5,413 nt of DNA, from the NCBI GenBank assembly GCA_900557285.1, contig USSJ01000102.1:1-5413 (forward strand). The letters are read 5' to 3'. The notes beneath the pieces are model-generated. The model searched no databases and was not told the origin of the DNA. It worked only from the letters and a program-made list of their open reading frames with translations. Shown in pieces: positions 1 to 5,388 of this stretch. The DNA is from an uncultured Clostridia bacterium (GTDB taxonomy: Bacteria; Bacillota; Clostridia; Christensenellales; Borkfalkiaceae). The position numbers and the translations under genes were made by a program. Position 1 is the stretch's first letter. Each line of letters starts with the position of its first letter.

Positions 1-1
1 G

Positions 2-229
2 CATATCGGGACATCCGATACAGACAGACTTAAATCTTCAGATTTGCCAGGTAAACATTCAGAGGATAAATTTTTGCGCTTGTCGGACAATGCGCCGATA
101 CAAAACGGCGATCCCGGCATGCCCGAAAAAAGAGGGACTGTGAAACTTATAGTAAAATCAAGCCGAAAATCAAAAGACGGTATGAAGCAGGAAATCAGAC
201 TGATAAATCCGGGCGGAAAATTAAACTGA
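2..229 (+). CDS. Possible 3' end of an unrecognised gene (5' truncated by window edge)
   Basis: A frame without stops runs from the window edge to a TGA at 227-229, giving about 75 residues. The encoded tail is hydrophilic and Lys/Arg-rich and ends in PGGKLN. No domain, signal peptide or membrane segment is visible, and I do not recognise a family. An internal TTG (44) and an ATG (119) lack a convincing Shine-Dalgarno, so if the frame is coding, the true start lies left of the window. In favour: the codons (GCG, CCG, GGC, GAC, GAA) resemble those of the certain genes, and the stop sits only 5 bp from the stop of the convergent gene at 235, which is typical packing. Against: it is short and featureless. 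It could instead be non-coding sequence downstream of the leftward operon. Confidence 0.35.
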   Translation, partial: HIGTSDTDRLKSSDLPGKHSEDKFLRLSDNAPIQNGDPGMPEKRGTVKLIVKSSRKSKDGMKQEIRLINPGGKLN

Positions 230-234
230 AAAAA

Positions 235-1479
235 TCAAAAGGGACTGCGGCGGCCGTGATGATCGTCGTCATCGTCGTCATCATCGTCATCGTTATCCCA
301 GCGGTCTTCGTCCATGCTGTGTCCGCCGGAGAATTCATAGCGGTAGCGGGTGGTGCCGTTTTCCTGAACGATACGGATGAGAAAAGAAGTTTCTTCGCCT
401 CGGATACGTGCGCGGACCTGCAGGGCGGAATCGGCGCTGTCGCGTTCAAAGACGATCTCGTCTTTTTCCCGATCTGCTTTTTCCACGGTCATTTTTAATT
501 CCAGCTCTTCGCCTTCCGATTCATATTTTACGCTTGTGCTTTCGAGGCGTTGACCGTTTTCATAATAGGTATATTCGAATTCCTGTTCCGATTCGGTTTC
601 TCCGTCCTCTGTTTCCGATTCGATTTTCTGCTGCATGCAGATAAAAGAAGTTTTGTCCTGATTGAGAAAAGCGGTAAATTCCAACTCGTTTTCTGTCTCC
701 GATTCACTAGCCCCGTCCGATTCGGATTCCGTGCCGCGCGTGCCGGTAACAGGATAGGGGACGCCTTCCACGACGAGAACTCCGTCGATCGTAAAATTCT
801 CTTCGGATTCTCCTTTTTCGGTCTCAAGACTTTCCAGATGTTCGTTGTAGTAAAGTTGATAGCTGACACGCTCTCCGAGCAGGTCTTTGTAAGAGATGAC
901 GGTATAAAACTCATACTCGGTATAAGCCTGTTCGGGTTTTTGAGGGTCGGAGTGATCGATCGCACCGTCGCCGAGTAAATTTTCTACCAAAGCGAGATAA
1001 TTGTTTACGGTATCGACGATGTTTTGTTCTTTATCCGAAAGGGAATCGTCCCCTTCGGCTGCGGACATTCCGAAGACGGGGAGCGTCAGACTCTTTGCAG
1101 AAAGAGTTGTGCCCGGGTTTTGTGCGGAAGCGTTGGATGCGAGCAGGGAACCGACGGATGCGGCGCCGTAAATGTAGAAGTCTTCCGTACTGGAAAGGGA
1201 AGGGAATTTTCCGAGCGGGTTATTTCCAGGCAATGATTTTCTGTTCAAGAATACGGGCAGAAGAATTCCGAAAAGAAGAGCGGCAGCGAGAAATGCGGCA
1301 ATCATGGCAAAGAGAGCTTTTTTGTTTGATTTTCGGGTTGTGGAAGAATCATGCGCAAATACGGCTTCCGGCTGCGTCTGCGGCGGTATGCCGATCTGAC
1401 GGCGGATATTTTCTTTGACACGATCATCCGGCAGTATTTGTTCTGATTGCTCACGCAGCATTTTTTTCAGATTTTTCAT
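235..1479 (-). CDS. Putative anti-sigma factor: single-pass membrane protein with acidic outer domain and poly-Asp tail
   Basis: The product has 414 residues. Residues 1-53 are hydrophilic and should be cytoplasmic (MKNLKKMLREQSEQILPDDR at the start). A hydrophobic helix spans about 54-78, flanked by Lys/Arg on both sides. The remaining ~335 residues should face outside. They are rich in Glu, Ser, Thr and Tyr, look beta-strand-rich (strands such as FEYTYYENG), and have Ser/Glu linkers near 249-265 and 286-300. The C-terminus is D-N-D10-H-H-G-R-R-S-P-F. The start is fixed by AGGAGG at 1487-1492, 7 nt upstream; a longer frame to 1539 only adds residues inside the sigma gene. The ATG overlaps the sigma stop as ATGA, implying translational coupling. 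The anti-sigma role comes from this gene order and topology. The N-terminus shows no HxxxCxxC zinc motif and I recognise no anti-sigma domain, so it could be a coupled membrane protein with another role. That the gene is real is near certain; its function is only moderately sure. Confidence 0.9.
   Translation of the reverse strand: MKNLKKMLREQSEQILPDDRVKENIRRQIGIPPQTQPEAVFAHDSSTTRKSNKKALFAMIAAFLAAALLFGILLPVFLNRKSLPGNNPLGKFPSLSSTEDFYIYGAASVGSLLASNASAQNPGTTLSAKSLTLPVFGMSAAEGDDSLSDKEQNIVDTVNNYLALVENLLGDGAIDHSDPQKPEQAYTEYEFYTVISYKDLLGERVSYQLYYNEHLESLETEKGESEENFTIDGVLVVEGVPYPVTGTRGTESESDGASESETENELEFTAFLNQDKTSFICMQQKIESETEDGETESEQEFEYTYYENGQRLESTSVKYESEGEELELKMTVEKADREKDEIVFERDSADSALQVRARIRGEETSFLIRIVQENGTTRYRYEFSGGHSMDEDRWDNDDDDDDDDDDHHGRRSPF
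262..297 (-). repeat. Imperfect GAY trinucleotide repeat encoding the Asp tail
   Basis: Twelve codons near the 3' end of the putative anti-sigma gene read Asp-Asn-Asp10, followed by two His codons (256-261). GAT and GAC are mixed irregularly rather than being one repeated codon. The tract is therefore not a pure microsatellite, and the acidic run may be kept by selection on the protein. The near-repeat could still permit changes in length. Confidence 0.9.
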
Positions 1480-2003
1480 ACGGCATCCTCCTTTTCCAGA
1501 ATGTTTTTCAGCTTTTTCAGCGCTTGGTTGTTTTTCCATGTAACGGTTCCGATGGGCAGGTTGAGCATTTGTGCAACTTCCCTCCGCTTATACCCTGAAA
1601 CCTGGCAAAGCATCAAAATTTCGTATTCATCCTCGGCGAGGTGTTTGGCCGCCATGTCAAAGATAAAGGGGATCTTCGTTTCGTCGGTACCGTATTTATA
1701 CGTATCGGTATCGAAGTCGGTCGCCGTTTCCCGTTTGGCGCGCTTGATGTGATTGAGCGCCAGATTTTTTCCGATTTTGATCAGCCAACCTGTGAAATTG
1801 GTGCCGCTTTGGTAAGAATGCAAGGATTGCAGGGCGCGGACGAAGGTATCCTGCAGGATATCTTCGGCGTACATTTTGTCGCGTACGATATACAGGATCG
1901 CAAAGTACACGGATTTGTTTGTCTGTTCATAGACAGCGTCAAACGCACGCATATCACCCGCGCGAAGAGAGTCTATGTGTTTTTCAAGTACTGAATTTTT
2001 CAT
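1476..2003 (-). CDS. RNA polymerase sigma factor, ECF (sigma-70 family)
   Basis: The product has 175 residues, typical for an extracytoplasmic-function sigma factor with only regions 2 and 4. Region 2 covers about residues 20-90: AEDILQDTFVRAL (46-58) matches the core-binding and -10 recognition helix region, and FTGWLIKIGKNLALNHIKR (70-88) is the following region 2.4-type segment. A charged linker (about 90-112) leads to region 4 (about 118-168), where the helix-turn-helix GYKRREVAQMLNLPIGTVTW (137-156) recognises the -35 element. It directs RNA polymerase to a small regulon in response to a signal, usually gated by a partner membrane protein, here the ATGA-coupled downstream gene. The start at 2001-2003 has GAAGGG only 3 nt upstream, a short spacing that predicts modest translation. 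The next Met (residue 18) would cut into region 2, so 2003 is preferred. The ECF subgroup cannot be assigned by eye. Confidence 0.96.
   Translation of the reverse strand: MKNSVLEKHIDSLRAGDMRAFDAVYEQTNKSVYFAILYIVRDKMYAEDILQDTFVRALQSLHSYQSGTNFTGWLIKIGKNLALNHIKRAKRETATDFDTDTYKYGTDETKIPFIFDMAAKHLAEDEYEILMLCQVSGYKRREVAQMLNLPIGTVTWKNNQALKKLKNILEKEDAV
1487..1492 (-). promoter_or_regulatory. Ribosome binding site that decides the anti-sigma gene start
   Basis: AGGAGG on the - strand, 7 nt before the ATG at 1477-1479. It lies inside the 3' end of the sigma gene. It selects the 414-residue start over an upstream in-frame start at 1539. Confidence 0.9.
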
Positions 2004-2034
2004 AATCCCTTCATTTTATTAACAATGCAATATG

Positions 2035-2055
2035 TCAGATTGTTGGTAAATCTGA
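2035..2055. promoter_or_regulatory. 7-7-7 inverted repeat upstream of the sigma gene
   Basis: TCAGATT-N7-AATCTGA is a perfect 7-bp dyad with a 7-nt centre in the 58-bp gap between the pentapeptide and sigma genes. The arms are AT-rich with no T-run following, so it is a poor intrinsic terminator in either direction. Position and symmetry fit an operator or a weak RNA hairpin ahead of the sigma gene. I found no convincing sigma-A promoter in this gap and no clear ECF-type -35/-10 pair, so the sigma gene may depend on transcription from upstream. Confidence 0.4.
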
Positions 2056-2061
2056 AAATTC

Positions 2062-2712
2062 TCACAAATTTTTTATATGGATGCCGAGCGCACGCAGAAA
2101 AGCTTCGCCCTGGAACAGGCCGATCGTGGCGCCTCGCAATTCAAAGAGTGCGGAAGAAAGGGTGATTGCAGCGAGATCGCAGTCGGAAAGGTCCATTCCT
2201 TTGAGCAGGGTGCCTTTCAGATTTGCCCGAAAAAACTTGGTCTTGGAAAATACGGCGTCTTTCAGGGTGCATTCCGCAAGATCGGCATTGGAAAGATCGC
2301 AGCATTCAAAGGCAAAAGACCGCAGTTTTGAGCAGTTGAAGTTTGCGTAAGAGAGCACATCGCTGTCAAATACCGTGTCGCGGAAGGAACATTCGGAAAA
2401 ATCCGCCCCGACGCCTTTACAGCCGCGCCAGATTGTGCGGCGGAAAGAGGAAGAGCTGAAATCTGCATTGGAAAAGTCGCAGGATTCAAATAAAACGTCG
2501 GAAAAATCCGTGCTTTTGAGATTCGCTTCGCTGAAACGGCATCCGCTGAACTTTACGCAGGAAAATTCCGCCCGCGGCAAAACCGCTCCTGTAAGATCGG
2601 CGGAATTTATCTGCAGATTTTCGATTTGATCTTCTTTTTCGCAGGCTGAATACAGAATTTCGGGGTCGGAAATCTCCGTGCAGTTTTTGAAAGCGGGAGG
2701 TAAAATTTTCAT
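2062..2712 (-). CDS. Pentapeptide-repeat protein (right-handed quadrilateral beta-helix)
   Basis: The product has 216 residues. From residue 40 to 190 nearly every fifth residue is Leu or Phe (L40, L45, F50, F55, F60, L65, F70 to F190), giving about 31 consecutive pentapeptides of the A(D/N)(L/F)xx type, or roughly eight coils of a beta-helix. The only visible breaks in register are W95 and G100. The i-2 position, which points into the helix core, is often Cys (58, 78, 98, 108, 138, 148, 178) or Ala. A short non-repeat N-terminus precedes the helix. The C-terminus, RGATIGLFQGEAFLRALGI, resembles a C-terminal cap I recall from Firmicutes pentapeptide proteins of this size. No signal peptide or membrane segment is seen, so it is probably cytoplasmic. 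Some members mimic DNA and protect gyrase (Qnr, MfpA), but nothing here shows that activity, so the function is unknown. The ATG has no Shine-Dalgarno. The gene is 58 bp upstream of the sigma gene on the same strand. Confidence 0.95.
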   Translation of the reverse strand: MKILPPAFKNCTEISDPEILYSACEKEDQIENLQINSADLTGAVLPRAEFSCVKFSGCRFSEANLKSTDFSDVLFESCDFSNADFSSSSFRRTIWRGCKGVGADFSECSFRDTVFDSDVLSYANFNCSKLRSFAFECCDLSNADLAECTLKDAVFSKTKFFRANLKGTLLKGMDLSDCDLAAITLSSALFELRGATIGLFQGEAFLRALGIHIKNL

Positions 2713-2747
2713 ACTATTATTATGGCGGGAAAAAGCGAAAAAGTCAA
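2713..2747 (-). promoter_or_regulatory. Sigma-A-like promoter for the pentapeptide gene, predicted leaderless
   Basis: On the - strand, TTGACT (2747-2742) and CATAAT (2724-2719) are separated by exactly 17 bp; each matches the consensus at 5 of 6 positions. Counting from the -10, position +1 falls on 2712, the A of the ATG. This agrees with the absence of any Shine-Dalgarno before that ATG. Confidence 0.6.
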
Positions 2748-2788
2748 TCTATTTTTAATAGGAGACAGGGTTGGAGGCGATAAGCGGA

Positions 2789-2817
2789 TTGACATTTTAT
2801 CATAAAAAGAGTATGAT
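2789..2817 (+). promoter_or_regulatory. Sigma-A promoter for the tandem aminopeptidase genes
   Basis: TTGACA (2789-2794) is a perfect -35. A 17-bp spacer leads to TATGAT (2812-2817), a 5 of 6 match to the -10. The predicted start is near 2824, leaving a leader of about 30 nt before the ATG at 2854. Both aminopeptidase genes can be read from it. Confidence 0.8.
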
Positions 2818-2818
2818 A
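2798..2818. promoter_or_regulatory. Candidate operator: 7-7-7 dyad over the aminopeptidase promoter
   Basis: TATCATA-N7-TATGATA is a perfect 7-bp inverted repeat covering most of the spacer and the whole -10 element. A dimeric regulator bound here would block RNA polymerase. Because it lies upstream of the predicted transcription start, it should act as DNA rather than as an RNA hairpin. The AT-rich composition makes chance symmetry possible. Confidence 0.5.
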
Positions 2819-2838
2819 GGATAAGAAAAAACGTACAC

Positions 2839-2845
2839 GGAAGGA
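2839..2845 (+). promoter_or_regulatory. Ribosome binding site of the first aminopeptidase gene
   Basis: GGAAGGA lies 8 nt before the ATG at 2854. A second purine run (AAAAGGG) is too close to the start to be the better site. Confidence 0.7.
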
Positions 2846-2853
2846 AAAGGGAT

Positions 2854-4089
2854 ATGAAAAAGACGTTGATCCGAAATTATGCGAAATTGATAGCCAGAAT
2901 GGGTGCGAGCGTACAGCCGGGACAGCGCGTTGTGATCATGGCGCAGCTGGATCAGCCGGAATTTATCGCGATGCTGGCGGAAGAATGCTATCGGGCGGGA
3001 GCGGCAGACGTATCGGTAGAGTGGCAGTACCAGCCGTTGGAAAAACTGGCGAGCCGCTTTGAAAGCGTGCGGGAATTGGGAAATGTACCTTCATGGGAAG
3101 AAGAAAAATTCCGTGAACGGTCGGAGGAATTGCCTGTAACCATTAAGATACTTTCGGCGGATCCGGACGGAATGAAGGGGGCGGACAGAGAAAAACTGAC
3201 GCTTGCTTCCATGGCGCGGAATGCGATCATAAAGCCATATCAGGACGCGATGACAAACAAATACCAATGGTGTGTTGCGGCGGTGCCTTCTGTCGGCTGG
3301 GCGAAGAAAATTTTCCCGGACGAACGGGCAAATACGGCCGTGGAACGGCTTTGGGAACTGATCCTGGAGACGGCGCGTGCGGACGGAAAAGATCCGCTGA
3401 CAGACTGGATGTGGCATAACCGTAAGCTCAAAGACAAATGTGACAAACTGAACGGTTTGGACTTGGAATCGTTGGAATATTGGAGCAGCAACGGCACGCG
3501 GCTGAAAGTCGGGCTGATACCGCAGGCGCAGTTTATCTCGGGCAGGAAGAGTACGGTAGACGGCAAACATTTCAACCCGAACATACCCACGGAAGAGTGT
3601 TTTACGACGCCGATGAGGGGAAAGGCGGAAGGGATCGTATATGCCGTGAAACCGCTTTCCTATGGCGGCGAGCTCATCGAAGATTTCTGGCTGCGCTTTG
3701 AAAACGGCAAGGCTGTGGAATGCGGAGCGGGCAAGAATGCATCTTTGCTGGAAAAGATCATAGCGATGGATGAAGGTGCGGCATATCTGGGCGAATGTGC
3801 TTTGGTACCGTATGAATCGCCGATCAATCAGACGGGGAGATTGTTTTACAATACTTTGTTCGATGAAAATGCCTGCTGTCATTTGGCGCTCGGCAGAGGT
3901 TATTCCAATACGATCGTCGGATTTGAAAAATATCAGAAATCGGATTTCACGGATATGGGCGTCAACGATTCGTCTGTGCACGTGGATTTTATGATCGGCG
4001 CGGAAGATCTGGAAATTATCGGCGTTACGAAGTCGGGAGAGCGTATCCCTGTCTTTGAAAACGGGACGTGGAGCAAGGCTTTGCACTGA
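2854..4089 (+). CDS. M29-family (AmpS/PepS-like) metallo-aminopeptidase, copy 1
   Basis: The product has 411 residues, the usual full length for M29 aminopeptidases, which remove N-terminal amino acids from peptides using two metal ions (Co or Zn in characterised members). The N-terminal domain carries LARxG-like NYAKLIARMG (8-17) and the AEECYRAGA segment (42-50). The C-terminal half holds the family's metal-site motifs: NIPTEECFTTP (243-253, Glu247/Glu248), YLGECALVP (311-319, Glu314), CHLALGRGY (342-350, His343 and Tyr350) and HVDFMIG (376-382, His376 and Asp378). All expected ligands are present, so it should be active. No signal peptide is visible, so it should act in the cytoplasm on short peptides; substrate preference cannot be read. 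It has its own promoter and is followed after 11 bp by a paralogue. Gene name ampS or pepS would be reasonable but is not certain. Confidence 0.95.
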   Translation: MKKTLIRNYAKLIARMGASVQPGQRVVIMAQLDQPEFIAMLAEECYRAGAADVSVEWQYQPLEKLASRFESVRELGNVPSWEEEKFRERSEELPVTIKILSADPDGMKGADREKLTLASMARNAIIKPYQDAMTNKYQWCVAAVPSVGWAKKIFPDERANTAVERLWELILETARADGKDPLTDWMWHNRKLKDKCDKLNGLDLESLEYWSSNGTRLKVGLIPQAQFISGRKSTVDGKHFNPNIPTEECFTTPMRGKAEGIVYAVKPLSYGGELIEDFWLRFENGKAVECGAGKNASLLEKIIAMDEGAAYLGECALVPYESPINQTGRLFYNTLFDENACCHLALGRGYSNTIVGFEKYQKSDFTDMGVNDSSVHVDFMIGAEDLEIIGVTKSGERIPVFENGTWSKALH

Positions 4090-4094
4090 GGAGG
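4088..4094 (+). promoter_or_regulatory. Ribosome binding site that decides the second aminopeptidase start
   Basis: GAGGAGG lies 6 nt before the ATG at 4101 and overlaps the TGA of the first gene (4087-4089), fitting coupled translation. It argues against an in-frame start at 4068, which would lie inside the first gene. Confidence 0.9.
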
Positions 4095-4100
4095 AAAGAA

Positions 4101-5333
4101 ATGCAGATAACGGTATTAAAAAATTATGCAAAACTTCTGGCGCGGATGGGGCTGAATGTACAGCACGGTCAGGAAGTTGTGATCACGGCGGAACTCGATC
4201 AACCGGAGTTTGTTGCGTATTGTGCGGAAGAATGTTATCGTGCGGGCGCTTCGAAAGTGCGGGTGGAATGGACGCATCAGCCGCTTTCCCGTCTTGGCGC
4301 GGAGCATAAGAGCGAAGAGATCCTGGGAGAAATGCCTGAGTGGAAGGTAGAGAAACTGCGTTGCCAGGTTCGGGAATTGCCGGCGCGGCTGTATTTGGAA
4401 AGTGAAGATCCGGACGGTCTGAACGGCATCGACGCGGAAAAGTATGCGCGCGCGATGCAGGCGCGGCAGAAAATCGTAAAGCCGTACCGCGACAAGATGG
4501 AAAACAAATACCAGTGGTGTATAGCGGCCGTACCGGGAAAGGCGTGGGCGAAGAAAGTATTCCCGAAAATGCCCGCGACGGCGGCGGAAGAAAAATTATG
4601 GCGCGCCATTTTAACTTCCGCGCGCTCTTACGAAGGCAATCCGATCGCGAACTGGCAGGAACACAACAGGGTCTTGCAGGCGCGCTGTGCGTATCTGAAC
4701 GGGTTGGGGCTTACCTCGTTGGAGTATAAAAGTTCGAACGGAACCAACTTGCGGGTAGGACTTATGAAAAACGGTTTGTTTGCGGCAGGCAGTGAAAAAA
4801 CTTTGTCGGGGGTTGAATTCAATCCGAATATCCCGAGCGAAGAGTGCTTTACCAGCCCCATGCGCGGAGAAGCGGAAGGGATCGTTTATTCCACGAAACC
4901 GCTGTCTTACCAGGGGCAGCTGATCCGTAATTTTTCTGTCCGCTTTGAAAACGGGAAGGCGGCGGAGGTGCATGCGGCGCAGGGTGAGGCTGTCTTGAAA
5001 AAAATGATTGCAATGGACGAGGGCGCTGCTTATCTCGGCGAGTGCGCGCTTGTGCCTTTCCATTCTCCGATCAATGATACGGGTATTCTGTTTTACAATA
5101 CTTTGTTCGATGAGAATGCGGCTTGCCATCTGGCGATGGGAAGAGGTTTTACGAACTGCGTCCGCGATTACGAGAATCATACGGAAGAAGAATTGCACGC
5201 CATGGGCGTCAATGATTCGATCATCCATGTGGATTTTATGATCGGCAACGACGATCTTCAGATCACCGGAATCACGGATACGGGGGCGCGTTTCCCTGTC
5301 TTTGAAAACGGCGACTGGGCTTTTCGGGTATAG
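4101..5333 (+). CDS. M29-family (AmpS/PepS-like) metallo-aminopeptidase, copy 2, with Tyr350 replaced by Phe
   Basis: The product has 410 residues and aligns with copy 1 end to end without gaps. My hand count gives about 238 identical residues of 410 (58%), roughly 53% over the first 200 and 63% over the rest. The metal-site motifs sit at the same positions: NIPSEECF (Glu247/Glu248), YLGECALVP (Glu314), CHLAMGRGF (His343) and HVDFMIG (His376, Asp378). The one striking change is Phe350 (TTT at 5148-5150) in place of the Tyr that copy 1 has in GRGY. That Tyr is conserved in the family and, as I recall, lies in the active site. The product may therefore have altered or reduced activity, or act as a partner, since M29 enzymes can be dimers. 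Variable patches at 62-75, 84-90, 112-120 and 351-367 suggest a different substrate range. The gene follows copy 1 by 11 bp and is probably co-transcribed. Confidence 0.95.
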   Translation: MQITVLKNYAKLLARMGLNVQHGQEVVITAELDQPEFVAYCAEECYRAGASKVRVEWTHQPLSRLGAEHKSEEILGEMPEWKVEKLRCQVRELPARLYLESEDPDGLNGIDAEKYARAMQARQKIVKPYRDKMENKYQWCIAAVPGKAWAKKVFPKMPATAAEEKLWRAILTSARSYEGNPIANWQEHNRVLQARCAYLNGLGLTSLEYKSSNGTNLRVGLMKNGLFAAGSEKTLSGVEFNPNIPSEECFTSPMRGEAEGIVYSTKPLSYQGQLIRNFSVRFENGKAAEVHAAQGEAVLKKMIAMDEGAAYLGECALVPFHSPINDTGILFYNTLFDENAACHLAMGRGFTNCVRDYENHTEEELHAMGVNDSIIHVDFMIGNDDLQITGITDTGARFPVFENGDWAFRV

Positions 5334-5355
5334 AAAGGAATTGACCGGAATTTGA

Positions 5356-5388
5356 TGCGGATATCGGCACGGTAACACAATATCCGCA
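5356..5388. other. Perfect 9-bp inverted repeat downstream of the aminopeptidase pair
   Basis: TGCGGATAT (5356-5364) and ATATCCGCA (5380-5388) are exact reverse complements around a 15-nt centre. No T-run follows on either strand, so it is not a standard intrinsic terminator. It could be an operator, an RNA stem affecting the aminopeptidase mRNA end, or a leader element of the next gene. A purine-rich AAAAAGGGAG (5396-5405) right after it could be a ribosome binding site for a gene starting just beyond the window. Confidence 0.5.

Noticed and set aside
4..20. TATCGG-N5-CCGATA inverted repeat at the left edge
   Set aside because: The arms are only 6 bp, no T-run follows, and it lies inside a possible coding frame. 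Chance is a fair explanation.
93..125. CGCCG-N8-CGGCG stem and a nearby GGCATGCC palindrome as a terminator for the leftward operon
   Set aside because: The stems are short, the palindrome has no loop, and no T-run is placed correctly for either strand.
550..978. Open frames on the + strand opposite the anti-sigma candidate gene
   Set aside because: They are shadows of an acidic, GAA/GAT-rich coding sequence whose complement lacks stops, with no ribosome binding site and Phe/Arg-rich translations.
1480..1539. Longer start for the anti-sigma candidate, adding 20 residues
   Set aside because: The extra part lies inside the sigma gene. The downstream ATG has an ideal AGGAGG and the common ATGA overlap.
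2062..2712. Quinolone-resistance (Qnr-type) assignment for the pentapeptide protein
   Set aside because: The repeat fold is shared by many unrelated functions, and I see no Qnr-specific loops or sequence, so only the fold is claimed.
3091..4131. Long open frame antisense to the first aminopeptidase gene (346 codons), with a partner at 4611-5378 antisense to the second
   Set aside because: Both lie fully opposite well-supported genes, and their translations are Arg/Phe/His-rich with no recognisable domain. The shared pattern follows from the two genes being paralogues with similar codon use.
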